Origin: CAVRQM01 sp963723455
Lineage (GTDB): Bacteria; Pseudomonadota; Alphaproteobacteria; Acetobacterales; Acetobacteraceae
Reading direction: 5' to 3'
Assembly (NCBI GenBank): GCA_963723455.1
Contig: CAVRQM010000001.1
Span: forward strand, 806,001 to 870,000
Length of the DNA: 64,000 bases
Shown here one piece after another: positions 23,567 through 34,383 of this stretch. Numbering within the stretch: position 1 is the stretch's first letter; the number at the start of each line of letters is the position of its first letter. The position numbers were made by a program, and so were the translations under genes. Under the pieces are notes generated by a model. The model did no database searches. It was not told the origin of the DNA and saw only the letters and a program-made list of their open reading frames with translations.

Positions 23567-24314
23567 ATGAGAGTGCTCCTCGTGGAAGACGATGCGATTG
23601 CGGCTCGGGGCTTGGCGTTGATCATAAAATCCGGCGGTGCCGTGGTGGACGGGACCAGCACGGGTGAGGAGGCCCTCGATCTCGTCAGACGATATGATTA
23701 TGATATCATGGTATTGGATCTGATTCTCCCGGACATAGAAGGGTACGAAGTGGTCCGCAGGATGCGGGCAGCCAGGATCGACATCCCCGTCCTTATCCTG
23801 TCAGGTCTTTCACGACCGCAGGCAAAAATCAGAGGATTCGGTGCTGGCGCGGACGACTTTATGACGAAACCATTCGACAGATCTGAGTTTCTTGCGAGAA
23901 TGCAAGCAATCGTCCGGCGCAGCAAGGGCTTCTCCCAGCCCACTCTCCAGCTCGGTGCGATTCAGTTAAATCTCTGATAGCCGGGAAGTGTTTGCGAACG
24001 GTATTCCATTACACTTGACGGGAAAAGAATATGCGATCTTGGAGCTCTTAGTTCTTCGGAAGGGGATGGTGCTAACCAAAGATGCATTCTTGAACCATTT
24101 ATATGGTGGCATGGATGAGCCAGAGGTTAAGATTATTGACGTCTTCATTTGCAAGCTCCGCAAGAAACTGGCTCACGCGGGCGCAGGCAGTCTTATCTAT
24201 ACGGTTTGGGGTCGCGGCTACATGATTCGCGACGGCAACTGCGGCGGCCAAGTTGCCAGCGGCGCGGGCGGAGAAGGCAGCAACGAAATCCGGCTCCAGG
24301 CAGATGCTGCGTAG
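23567..24314 (+). pseudogene. CtrA-like response regulator, one frame break
   Basis: 248 aa after removing one extra base near 23974, where IQLNL should continue DSREVFANGIPL. The receiver domain has E7, D8, D9, the phospho-acceptor Asp51 (VLDLILPD) and Lys101 (MTKPFD). The winged-helix domain is strikingly CtrA-like: LTGKEYAILELLVLRKG, FLNHLYGGMDEPEVKIIDVF and ICKLRKKLA. CtrA is the alphaproteobacterial master regulator of cell cycle or motility. This copy is visibly AT-richer than its neighbours and sits among broken IS elements and a parB remnant, so it is probably an acquired paralogue. Whether the break is real decides if it is functional. Confidence 0.8.
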
Positions 24315-24864
24315 TAGCCTACCGGATTGAAGTACCCTTCGGGGTATCTTGGCCAGGATTGCACTTCGCAATCCTCGTCGCTGTGGAGGCCAAGCCTACG
24401 ACGAAGGTCGTCGTCTGCACCGATGCCACGCCCCCCGATTTTGTAAAGCACTTGGTCGCCGCCTCGGCCGATGCGCCAGCTTTGCCGAAACCCGTCCTGG
24501 GCGCAGCGCCCGGTCGGACTTCCGCAACAGGTGCTGGTCGACACCGGTTTCGCGAGTGGCCCGCCCGCCAACGCGCTATAGGCAAAGAGCATCGAGCTTG
24601 CCGGACTGCTTCGCCGTGATCTCCAGGCAGGTGCCGGCGGCGTAGTAAAGAAAGCATTGAGGCAGAGGGCGTGGAGCACGGCCTGGAATGCGACCTGTGG
24701 GTCTTGGCCCCGCGGTCGCGCAGCGCCAGGGTGGGACGGGCGGTCAGCTCAATCACCAGCCGGTCGGACAGTGGCCGGACGGTATCATCATCCTACGACG
24801 CCTAGGCTCAGGACCCCTTACACGGCTCGATGTGGCGTGATTCTCGCCGTGTCGGAGGTGTCCG
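24315..24864. other. Unassigned degenerate stretch inside the IS region
   Basis: About 550 nt with no supported gene. On the minus strand, pieces in different frames read ELTARPTLALRDRGAKTH, VAFQAVLHALCLNAF and YYAAGTCLEITAKQSGK, which could be one protein broken by indels. I do not recognise the family. The last 80 nt probably include the left end of the first IS5-type element. Confidence 0.3.
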
Positions 24865-25156
24865 ATGGCCGAATTGTTCCTGCTCTCCCGTACTCAGATG
24901 CGAAGGATCGAGCCGTTCTTCCCGCGCTCTCGCGGGCTACCGCGCGTGGACGACCGGCGTGTGATCAGCGGCATCGTCTACGTCATCCGCCATGGCCTGC
25001 AATGGCGTGACGCACCGGGCGGCTATGGCCCGCACAAAACGCTTTACAACCGCTTTGTGCGCTGGAGCCGTCTTGGCGTATTCGAACGTATCCTCGCGGC
25101 TCTGGTTGCCGAAGCGGGCGAGCCGGATCGGCTGATGATCGATGCCACGTTGAGGT
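24865..25156 (+). pseudogene. IS5-family transposase, 5' fragment
   Basis: Encodes MAELFLLSRTQMRRIEPFFP, then GIVYVIRHGLQWRDAPGGYG and TLYNRFVRWSRLGVFERI, and ends at RLMIDAT, just before the conserved HLKAHRTA region of the family. The IS3 element begins immediately after. The rest of a matching transposase resumes about 1.5 kb downstream at 26680, so this is the left half of an interrupted copy. Confidence 0.85.
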
Positions 25157-25204
25157 TGGGATTGAGGTTGCCCCGTTCTCGTGGACAGTTTGGAGGCATG
25201 CGGG

Positions 25205-26065
25205 CTACGGCTCGGTCAGGGCTGCCTCCCTTTCCGCTTCGCAGGTCATCGGTGACCGGTATCCCAGGCCTGAGTGCAGGCGTGCCCGGTTACACCAGCC
25301 CTCGATGTAGCTGAAGCACGCCATGCGGGCCTCAGCCTGCGATGCGAACCGGCGGCGGCTGAGCAACTCGGCTTCCAGCGTCGAGAAGAAGCTCTCCGCC
25401 ATGGCGTTGTCGTAGGCATCGCCGACAGATCCCATCGAAGGCCGGACACCCGCCTCGCCACAGCGTTTTCCGAAGTCAACAGACGTATATTGGCTGCCCT
25501 GGTCGCTATGGTGGATGACGTCCTTGGGTCGGCGCTGACCCACCGCCGCTTCCATCGCGTCCAGCACCAGCTCCGCCCGCAGATGGTTCGCCATCGACCA
25601 GCCGACGATCTTGCGGCTCCAGGCGTCCAGCACGACAGCAAGATACAGAAACCCGGCAGCCGTCGGCACATACGCGATGTCGGCAACCCAAAGCTGATCT
25701 GGTCCGGACGCCGTGAAGTTGCGATCCACCAGGTCCGGCGCCGGTCGGGCATCCTTGTCGCGCCTGGTTGTCGTCGGCCCGCCACGCCGACGGCTGGCAC
25801 CAACCAGCCCGGCCTCGCGCATCAGCCGCGCGATCCGTTTGCGGCCGTGTCGCTCACCTCGGCCCCGCAGATCGGCGTGAACGCGTGGCGCACCATAGGT
25901 CTGGCGCGAGCTGGCGTGTACGGTCCGAACCCGTTTCAGCAGTGCAGCGTCGGCCACCGCGTGGTTGGACGGCGGACGCTGCCGCCAAGCGTAGAAACCA
26001 GCCTTGGACACGCCGAGCACGCGCGCCATGGTGGCAATCGGGAGGCAGGCCTGGTTCGTGCTCAT
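25205..26065 (-). CDS. IS3-family transposase OrfB (integrase domain)
   Basis: Intact 286-aa DDE recombinase. An HTH_21-type region (YGAPRVHADLRGRG) precedes the rve integrase core. The catalytic acids are visible as Asp in DQLWVADIAYVP, Asp in IHHSDQGSQYTS and Glu in DNAMAESFFSTLE. The C-terminal YIEGWCNRARLHSGLGYRSP is typical. The ATG at 26065 overlaps the orfA stop (ATGA). OrfB normally needs fusion to OrfA by programmed frameshifting for activity. Confidence 0.93.
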   Translation of the reverse strand: MSTNQACLPIATMARVLGVSKAGFYAWRQRPPSNHAVADAALLKRVRTVHASSRQTYGAPRVHADLRGRGERHGRKRIARLMREAGLVGASRRRGGPTTTRRDKDARPAPDLVDRNFTASGPDQLWVADIAYVPTAAGFLYLAVVLDAWSRKIVGWSMANHLRAELVLDAMEAAVGQRRPKDVIHHSDQGSQYTSVDFGKRCGEAGVRPSMGSVGDAYDNAMAESFFSTLEAELLSRRRFASQAEARMACFSYIEGWCNRARLHSGLGYRSPMTCEAEREAALTEP

Positions 26066-26384
26066 GAACCGGAAGAGCCCGACGGCACCGCGCCGGTCTC
26101 TCGGGCAAACCAGCCCGCGGCTTTTGAGAGGATGTCGCGCTCCACACGGAGCTGCCTGTTCTCCCGCCGAAGCCGGGTCAGCTCATCTCGTTCAGTAGCA
26201 CCCAGGCCCGGCAGCACGTCCTCCCGTCGGCCCTCTTTCTTGTCGACCTGCATGATCCAGTTGCGGATCGATTGCGCGGCGGCTCGAACTCACGGGCAAG
26301 GTCGTCGGGATCACGCCCGGCACGAACCAGATCGACCATCTGGCGGCGGAATTCAGGCGAATACGGAACATGGGTCTTGAGCAT
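26062..26384 (-). pseudogene. IS3-family OrfA (HTH protein), frame broken
   Basis: Starts MLKTHVPYSPEFRRQMVDLV with the usual helix-turn-helix helix, then loses frame near 26274 where EFEP should run on into AQSIRNWIMQVDK. One base appears to be missing. The rest continues in another frame with the leucine-zipper-like RDELTRLRRENRQLRVERDI and ends GAVPSGSSGS. The break is inside the HTH region, not at the A/B junction where programmed frameshifting occurs, so it is decay or a base-calling error. Confidence 0.8.
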
Positions 26385-26438
26385 GATGACACCTTTCGCG
26401 AAAGCGTTCGGGGTGTCCACAAATCCGGGTCAATCCCA

Positions 26439-26603
26439 CATGATCCCGTTGACGACCTCGCGCACGTCCACCGTGCGCTTGTTGCCGCCCCGCTTGGCGG
26501 CCGGAATCAAGGGCTCGACCAGCGACCACTCCTCGTCCGTCAGGTCGCTCGGGTAGCGCAGCCGGCTGCGGTCGTAACGGCCGCGGTTCTCAGTCGTCCA
26601 CAT
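26439..26603 (-). pseudogene. Second IS5-type transposase, N-terminal fragment
   Basis: Reads MWTTENRGRYDRSRLRYPSD, then LTDEEWSLVEPLIPAAKRGG and NKRTVDVREVVNGIM, where the IS3 end interrupts it. This N-terminus belongs to a different IS5 subgroup (IS427/IS1031-like) from the element at 24865. Its remainder is not found left of the IS3, so it was lost. Confidence 0.8.
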
Positions 26604-26679
26604 TCCAAGGCTCCTGCGAGTCGGTGCGCAGCCCATGGAATCACAGCCAACTCATCCAACTCAACATGTTCTTGGACGA

Positions 26680-27108
26680 ACACTTAAAAAAGGGTTCTCC
26701 GCGCCGTATCGGGCGAACCAAGAGCGGCCTGAACTTCAAGCTGCATGCCGTCTGTGACGGCCAGGGGCGGCCGGTTGTGATGCTGCTCAGCGAGGGTCAG
26801 ATGAGCGACCACAAGGGCGCGGCGATGATCCGGCCCGCGCTGCCACCAGCCCGCGAATTGCTCGGTGACCGCGGCTACGACAGCAACTGGTTCCGCGCCG
26901 GATTGATCAAGCGCGGCATCGCGCCTTGCATCCCGTCGACGCGCAGCCGAAGGATCCCGATAGCCCACGACAAGGAACTCTACCGGCAGCGCCACCGCGT
27001 CGAGAACATGTTCGGCCGCATCAAAGACTGGCGCCGGATCGATACCCGCGACGATCGCTGCGCCCACATCTTCTTCTCAGCCATCTGCATCGCCGCGCTC
27101 GACCCGCA
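26680..27108 (+). pseudogene. IS5-family transposase, 3' fragment
   Basis: Continues the transposase interrupted at 25156: HLKKGSPRRIGRTKSGLNFK, LHAVCDGQGRPVVMLLSEGQ, ELLGDRGYDSNWFRAGLIKR, and the RQRHRVENMFGRIKDWRRID signature. It stops at FFSAICIAA; the usual last residues are replaced by sequence that reads as parB on the other strand. Both halves plus this 3' truncation show the copy is dead. Confidence 0.85.
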
Positions 27109-27590
27109 ATCCGCCGTCGTTATCGTTGCTGACGAGGATGCCGGCGCGGGCGATGTCGGCGGAATCGAACAGGATCGTTTGTTTGTCGAACGCCGCTATG
27201 GCGGTCTCGATCTCGACGGGGCGCTGATCGACCGCCTCCTCCTCGGTGAGTCCGGCGGTCTCGCCGACCAGGCGGTGCCGACCAGCGCTGTGGCCCTAGG
27301 GGAAGTCGTCGCGGCCGCGATCCACCCCCAGCCTTCATCGCACAAGGCCTCCGCTTCGGCCCGGAGCCTTTCCGCCACCGGCCGATGGAGCAGCGCCGGG
27401 TCCTGCAGCCAGCCGCCGTCATCGTGCTGGAACAGATCGCTCATCACCACGCCGCCCGCCGCCTTGTAGGCGTCGGTGCCGACGAAAGCGCGCGCTGGTC
27501 GGGACGCCCGGACGGCGCCCTCGGTGAACTGTCGACGGATCAGGTACAGCTCCTCGCCATGATGGCCGCCATTCGGCATCGCGCGAACAC
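27109..27590 (-). pseudogene. Plasmid-type ParB partition protein, C-terminal remnant
   Basis: On the minus strand two frames together read ARAFVGTDAYKAAGGVVMSD, LFQHDDGGWLQDPALLHRPV, LCDEGWGWIAAA, then (after a frame change near 27305, including one stop) GHSAGRHRLVGETAGLTEEE, IAAFDKQTILFDSADIARAG and ILVSNDNDGGLRVE. This matches the C-terminal region of ParB-like proteins on alphaproteobacterial plasmids. The N-terminal ParB nuclease and HTH parts are not recognisable; upstream frames to about 27700 look like further debris. It is cut at its 3' end by the IS5 fragment. It points to a plasmid origin of this segment. Confidence 0.65.
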
Positions 27591-27750
27591 CGCGACGCCC
27601 CCAAAAAGAATGCGAAGGGCGCCAAAGACGTCTCGCCGCCGCTGATCCGCTGGTCTCTCCAGGAAATCCGGCGCATCCAACCCGCCCACATCATCGCGTG
27701 GTCACTCTGGCGACCGGCTCATCAGGCGTCCGCAAGGAGAGCTCACCTGC

Positions 27751-28068
27751 TTAAGAAAGTGCAACTGTAATGCGGGGCCGGGGTGAGGGGCTTCGCTTCA
27801 GGCCAGCGTGTCCTTGCAGAATCCTCCCGTCCTTCACGATGACCCGGAACTTGCGTTCCGGGTCGGCCAGCAGCGCCGCATCCGTGGTCGGATCGCCATC
27901 GACGACCAGCAGGTCCGCGAACGCCCCCGGCTCGATCACGCCGAGCCTGCCGTCATAGGGCGCGCGCGGCCCCGACGACGCCAGCAGGGCCGCGGTGTCG
28001 CCGGTCGCCATCACCAGCAGCTCGGACGGGCTATACCAGCGCACGAACTTGGCAAGCTGCCCCGCCAC
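27751..28068 (-). pseudogene. Amidohydrolase, C-terminal fragment
   Basis: About 100 residues match the end of metal-dependent amidohydrolases of the imidazolonepropionase-like group: LAKFVRWYSPSELLVMATGD, LLASSGPRAPYDGRLGVIEP, GAFADLLVVDGDPTTD and FRVIVKDGRILQG. The metal-binding barrel that should precede it is missing, and the last residues (LKRSPSPRPRITVALS) are not typical. It lies next to the parB remnant and is inactive. Confidence 0.75.
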
Positions 28069-28253
28069 GCGCCTACGCAGCCGTAGGGCGGCGGGCCGAT
28101 CGCTACGCGCGAAGAATGTTCCGCAAGCGCCGCGACGGTGACTTGGCTCACAGGCGTTGATGTGGACTGCCGTCCTATGAGTTCCTCGCCCGCATCCAGC
28201 GGAGCGGCGGGATCCTCTCGGACCCGCGCAACATCGTCTTCAAGGACATCGAT

Positions 28254-28676
28254 ATGACCTACGGATCGGGCCGCCTGCTGACGGCCGTCGCGTGCCTTGC
28301 CGCCCTGCTCTCCTCGACCGCCGCGATGGCCCAGAGCTGGCCGAAAAGCGTCGTCGGCAGCTGGAGCGCCTTCGGCAACCAGAGCCCGCTGGCGCTGACG
28401 ATCGCGACCCAGGGCACCACCGGCAACTGCGTCGCCATCACCGGCACCCTGGCCGACACGGTCAGCGGCGGCCAGACCAACACCATCCAGGGCTTCTACT
28501 GCCCGCATAGCGGCCGCATCCAGTTCCTGCGCAACAACCAGACCACAGGCAACACCTTCCAGACCTATGTCGGGAACGTCTCGATGGCCGGGACCACCCT
28601 GCGCATCGGCGGCACCTTCGCCGAGGACGACCAGATCGGCGCGCTCGGAGAATATAATTTCTGGGCCCAGAAGTAA
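28254..28676 (+). CDS. Small exported protein of unknown function
   Basis: 140 aa with a clear signal peptide (LLTAVACLAALLSSTAAMAQ, cleavage after AMA) and a mature part of about 112 residues rich in Ser, Thr, Gly, Asn and Gln (SWSAFGNQSPLALTIATQG, TNTIQGFYCPHSGRIQFLRN), suggesting a small beta-barrel-like fold. Two Cys residues could form a disulfide in the periplasm. AAGGA 7 nt upstream of the ATG supports the start. The open frame extends upstream (DPRNIVFKDID) and may be a leftover of another gene. The stop lies inside a 16-bp tandem repeat. Confidence 0.7.
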   Translation: MTYGSGRLLTAVACLAALLSSTAAMAQSWPKSVVGSWSAFGNQSPLALTIATQGTTGNCVAITGTLADTVSGGQTNTIQGFYCPHSGRIQFLRNNQTTGNTFQTYVGNVSMAGTTLRIGGTFAEDDQIGALGEYNFWAQK

Positions 28677-28741
28677 CTTGGCCCAGAAATAACTTGGCGC
28701 AGAAGTAACTTGGCGCGGAAGTAACTTGGCGCAGAAGTAAC
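28669..28741. repeat. 16-bp tandem repeat, about 4.5 copies
   Basis: Unit AGAAGTAACTTGGCGC with small variants: copies at 28669-28684, 28685-28700, 28701-28716, 28717-28732 and a partial copy from 28733. The first copy contains the stop codon of the exported protein gene. Since 16 is not a multiple of 3, copy-number change would not extend the protein. A slippage-prone array with no obvious hairpin. Confidence 0.9.
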
Positions 28742-28790
28742 GCCCCAACAGCGATCCGCGCCCGGCGACCCCACGACCGCCGGGCGCGGA

Positions 28791-29429
28791 CTATCGCGGC
28801 GCGACGATCACCGCCACCTCGTTGCGCCGCAGCGGCGGCAGCGTCCAGGGCGGGTCATAGAACCACGCCACCGGATCGCCGGTCGCGCGCCATGCGCTGC
28901 CATCCAGCGCCCGCAGCAGCGCCGCATCCTCCCGGCGCACCGAGGCAGGCGACGGCGCGCCGGAGAAGCGCAGCACGCCATAGGTCTCCGCCGCCACCGC
29001 CACCAGGCGCACGGCGGGATCGTTCGGCTGCGGCAGGCTCTGCATGGTGTAGCCCGCAGGCATGAAGAACCGGATCACCCAGGCGCCGCCCTGCCCGGCG
29101 CGCGCCTGCGCCACCGGCGCGGTCATGGCGATCCGCTGGCCCGCCTGCGCCTGCGCCTGCGCCTGCGCCACTGGCGCGGTCATCGCGACCTTCGCCTGCG
29201 CGTGGTTGGCCCCGAAGATGTAGCCGGCGAGCCGGCGGAACCCCACGCCGCGGGCATCCAGCTCGCCGGCCGCCACCGTGGTCTCGGCGGCGATGCGCGG
29301 CGCGTAGTCGCGGATCTGGACCGCGCCCAGGCGCGCGACGACATGGCTTGCCGGCTCCTCCACCTCGCGGATGCCGAACACCGAGCAGCCGGCCAGCCAG
29401 ATCGACGACGCCAGCGCCATCAGCCTCAT
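28791..29429 (-). CDS. SOUL-family heme-binding lipoprotein
   Basis: 212 aa. A lipobox (SSIWLAGC) predicts a lipoprotein on the periplasmic side of a membrane. The SOUL/HEBP core is seen in AVQIRDYAPRIAAETTV, RLAGYIFGANHAQAKVAMTA and WVIRFFMPAGYTMQSLP. The signature KVAMTAPV is followed by an Ala/Gln-rich linker and a second copy, RIAMTAPV, a local duplication. SOUL proteins bind heme or tetrapyrroles; an exact role is unknown. The ATG at 29429 follows GGAGGCGG and gives a proper signal peptide. Confidence 0.85.
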   Translation of the reverse strand: MRLMALASSIWLAGCSVFGIREVEEPASHVVARLGAVQIRDYAPRIAAETTVAAGELDARGVGFRRLAGYIFGANHAQAKVAMTAPVAQAQAQAQAGQRIAMTAPVAQARAGQGGAWVIRFFMPAGYTMQSLPQPNDPAVRLVAVAAETYGVLRFSGAPSPASVRREDAALLRALDGSAWRATGDPVAWFYDPPWTLPPLRRNEVAVIVAPR

Positions 29430-29527
29430 TCCGCCTCCCTGCCAGCCGCTCCGCGCCGCAACCCGCAAATCGGCGGCTGCGTTGCGCTCGCGCTGGGGCG
29501 CAGATGGGTGCCCGCAGGGGGAATGCC

Positions 29528-29916
29528 ATGCCGCGCAGCGCCTCGGACGTGTTGTGGGCCGACGCCGTGACCACGCTGGCGCGGCTGGACCGGCTGCATC
29601 GTGATTTCTTCCGCCCCGCCGCGCAGGGCTGGGAGCCGCCGGTCGATCTGCTGGAGACCGAGAACGAGCTGGTCATCATCGCCGCCCTGCCCGGCGTGCA
29701 GGCGGCCGAGGTCGAGATCGTGCTGGACGGCAACTGGCTGGCGATCGTCGGCATGCGCCGCCTGCCCGGCTTCATCCAGCGCGCCCGAGTTCACCGCATG
29801 GAACTGCCGCACGGCCGGTTCGAGCGCCGGGTGGCGATACCGCCGGGCCGCTACGAGACCACGCGCCACGATCTCGCCGACGGGCTGCTGGTGGTGGCGC
29901 TGCGGAGGCTCGGCTG

Positions 29917-29917
<1 letters not shown>
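29528..29917 (+). CDS. Hsp20-family small heat-shock protein
   Basis: 129 aa, alpha-crystallin domain from about residue 36 (EPPVDLLETENELVIIAALP, then GVQAAEVEIVLDGNWLAIVG and HRMELPHGRFERRVAIPPG). The C-terminal IXI motif that caps oligomers is not obvious, and the tail ends VVALRRLG. It is a holdase-type chaperone. Its stop overlaps the Lon start (TGATG), tying a client-holding chaperone to a protease. Confidence 0.85.
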
Positions 29918-32298
<2,381 letters not shown>

Positions 32299-32422
32299 GC
32301 GGCGGCGGCTGCGGGCGAAGGGCGTCGCGTCCCCCTCCCGGTTCTTCGCGGCGAAGCGTAAGGATGGCATGGCGGTTGCCGGCGACGTGCCCGGCTGCCG
32401 CCATGTCCTCCAGGAGGCCTCC

Positions 32423-33442
32423 ATGACCAAGATGCGCGCCGTCCAGGTGTCTCGGAAGGGCGGTCCCTTCGAACTCGTGCAGCGCGACATGCCCGAGCCT
32501 GGCAGCGGCGAGGTGCGCGTGACGGTGCAGGCCTGCGGCGTTTGCCACAGCGACTTCATCGCAAAGGAGGGCCTGTTCCCCACGGTGCCGTTTCCGATCG
32601 TTCCCGGGCACGAGATCGCGGGGGTGATCGATTCGGTCGGAGCGGGCGTGGTCGGGTGGTCGCCGGGCGCTCGCGTCGGTGTGGGCTGGTTCGGCGGCAA
32701 TTGCGGCCATTGCGAGCCGTGCCGCAGGGGCTGGCTTGTCGATTGCCGCAACCTGCGCACACCGGGCATCACCTACGATGGCGGCTACGCCGATGCCATG
32801 ATTGCTCCTGCCTCGGCCCTGGCATCGATTCCGGATGACCTCTCGGCCCAGGATGCCGCGCCGCTGCTCTGCGCGGGTGTGACGACCTACAATGCTTTGC
32901 GTGAAAGCGGCGCCCGGCCGGGCGACCTGGTGGCCATCCAGGGCATCGGCGGTTTGGGGCACCTGGGAGTTCAATTCGCGGCCAAGATGGGGTTTCGCAC
33001 CGTCGCGATCGCCCGCGGTCGCGACAAGGAGGCGCTCGCCCGCAACCTCGGCGCTCATATCTACCTCGACGGCGCCGAGCAGGACGTCGCGGCGGAGCTG
33101 ACGAAGTTGGGCGGCGCAACGACAATCCTTTCGACGATCACCAGCGGCAAGGCCATGAGCGCCGTGGTTCCCGGCCTTGCGGTCCGCGGCCGATTGGTCG
33201 TCGTCGGGGTCGGCATGGATCCGATCCAGGTCTCTGGACTCGATCTCATCGGCGGAAGCCGCTCGGTCGTGGGCCACGCGTCGGGCGCATCGATCAACTC
33301 GCAAGACACGCTGGCGTTCAGCGCGCTCAGCGGAGTACGCCCGGTGATCGAGACGATGCCGCTGGAGCGCGCCGCGGAGGCATACGACAAGATGATGAGC
33401 GGCGACGCCCGCTTCCGGATGGTGCTGCTGACCGGTCAGTAG
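32423..33442 (+). CDS. Zinc-dependent alcohol dehydrogenase
   Basis: 339-aa medium-chain dehydrogenase. Catalytic zinc ligands are visible in CGVCHSDF and GHEIAG; the structural zinc is suggested by the Cys series in NCGHCEPCRRGWLVDC. The Rossmann motif is GIGGLGHLGVQFAAKMG. AGGAGG 8 nt before the ATG at 32423 fixes the start MTKMRAVQVSRKG. Propanol-preferring or aldehyde-reducing members look similar. It ends 22 nt before oxyR in the same direction, so it may be transcribed with it. Confidence 0.9.
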   Translation: MTKMRAVQVSRKGGPFELVQRDMPEPGSGEVRVTVQACGVCHSDFIAKEGLFPTVPFPIVPGHEIAGVIDSVGAGVVGWSPGARVGVGWFGGNCGHCEPCRRGWLVDCRNLRTPGITYDGGYADAMIAPASALASIPDDLSAQDAAPLLCAGVTTYNALRESGARPGDLVAIQGIGGLGHLGVQFAAKMGFRTVAIARGRDKEALARNLGAHIYLDGAEQDVAAELTKLGGATTILSTITSGKAMSAVVPGLAVRGRLVVVGVGMDPIQVSGLDLIGGSRSVVGHASGASINSQDTLAFSALSGVRPVIETMPLERAAEAYDKMMSGDARFRMVLLTGQ

Positions 33443-33464
33443 CGCTGACGGTTCCGAAGCGCGC

Positions 33465-34376
33465 ATGACGCTACAGGATCTACGCTACGTCGTCGCTCTT
33501 GCCGAACATGGTCATTTCGGCCGCGCCGCCGCCGCGTGCGACATCGCCCAATCGACGCTCAGCGCGCAGATCAAGAACCTCGAACTGCAGCTTGGCGTGA
33601 CGCTGTTCGAACGCACGACCAAGTCGGTCAGCGTAACCGCCGTCGGCGCGGACATCGCGGGCCGCGCGCGGCAGGTGCTGGCGGACGTCGAAGCGATTGC
33701 CAGCGTCGGGCAGCGGACATCCGGGCCGCTGGCCGGCGGGTTCGGCCTCGGCGTCATTCCGACGCTCGGACCCTATGTCCTGCCCTGGCTGGTGCCGGCG
33801 CTGAAGCGGGACTATCCGGAGCTGCGGCTGGCACTGCGCGAGGATCTGACCGCTCCGCTGCTCGAACGGCTCGCTTCGCACCGGCTTGACGCGGCGCTGC
33901 TGGCGCTGCCGGTTGCGGATGGCCGGCTGGAGACGCTGGCCCTATTCGACGAGCCGTTCTGGTTCGCCGAGCCGAGGGGCCGCGACCCCGCCACCGCCCG
34001 GATCATGAAACAGGGAGAACTGCGCGGACAGCGGCTGTTGCTGCTGACCGAGGGCAACTGCCTGCGCGACCAGGCCATGGCGCTCTGCGGGACGGATAAC
34101 CGCGAGGCCGATGGGGATTTTCGCGCCACCAGCCTCGAGACGATCCTGCAGATGGTGGCGACGGGCCTGGGAAGCACGCTGCTGCCGGCGCTGGCGTGCA
34201 GCCAGGCGCGCGCCCGCTCCGTGGCGACCCGGCCGCTGGAGGCCGGGGTCGGGCGGCGCATCGGCCTGGTGTGGCGCCGCAGCTATCCTCGGCGTCGGGA
34301 CATCCACCTGCTGGCGCAGGCTGTGTGCGATCATCTGCCGTCGGGCGTCCACCGCGTCCGACCGCCGCGCGATTGA
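33465..34376 (+). CDS. oxyR: Hydrogen peroxide sensor/regulator OxyR
   Basis: 303-aa LysR-type regulator. The N-terminal HTH is LAEHGHFGRAAAACDIAQST. The sensing cysteines are Cys199 and Cys208 in EGNCLRDQAMALCG, identical in position and spacing to E. coli OxyR, where they form a disulfide on oxidation. This separates it from ordinary LysR proteins. It is directly upstream of katG in the same direction, its classic target. Confidence 0.95.
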   Translation: MTLQDLRYVVALAEHGHFGRAAAACDIAQSTLSAQIKNLELQLGVTLFERTTKSVSVTAVGADIAGRARQVLADVEAIASVGQRTSGPLAGGFGLGVIPTLGPYVLPWLVPALKRDYPELRLALREDLTAPLLERLASHRLDAALLALPVADGRLETLALFDEPFWFAEPRGRDPATARIMKQGELRGQRLLLLTEGNCLRDQAMALCGTDNREADGDFRATSLETILQMVATGLGSTLLPALACSQARARSVATRPLEAGVGRRIGLVWRRSYPRRRDIHLLAQAVCDHLPSGVHRVRPPRD

Positions 34377-34383
34377 TCGCTCC

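Larger units (their letters stand above)
25157..26438 (-). mobile_element. IS3-family insertion sequence
   Basis: About 1.28 kb bounded by TGGGATTGA at 25157-25165 and its inverse TCAATCCCA at 26430-26438; GTGGACA is also shared about 17-25 nt inside both ends. It carries orfA and orfB on the minus strand. The left flank is one IS5-type element and the right flank is a different one, with no matching target duplication. A rearrangement or deletion has therefore happened at an end, or the element landed in an already hybrid region. Confidence 0.8.

Noticed and set aside
26062..26384. Programmed frameshift as the cause of the orfA break
   Set aside because: Programmed slippage in IS3 elements occurs at the orfA/orfB junction; this break is within the HTH part of orfA.
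25157..26438. Composite transposon bounded by the IS5 copies
   Set aside because: The IS5 pieces are of two subgroups, oppositely oriented and broken, so they do not form matching ends.
28176..28253. N-terminal extension of the exported protein (DPRNIVFKDID)
   Set aside because: It would bury the signal peptide; the ATG at 28254 has a ribosome-binding site and starts a normal signal sequence.
28669..28741. CRISPR array
   Set aside because: The units are 16 bp with no spacers between them, and no cas genes are present.
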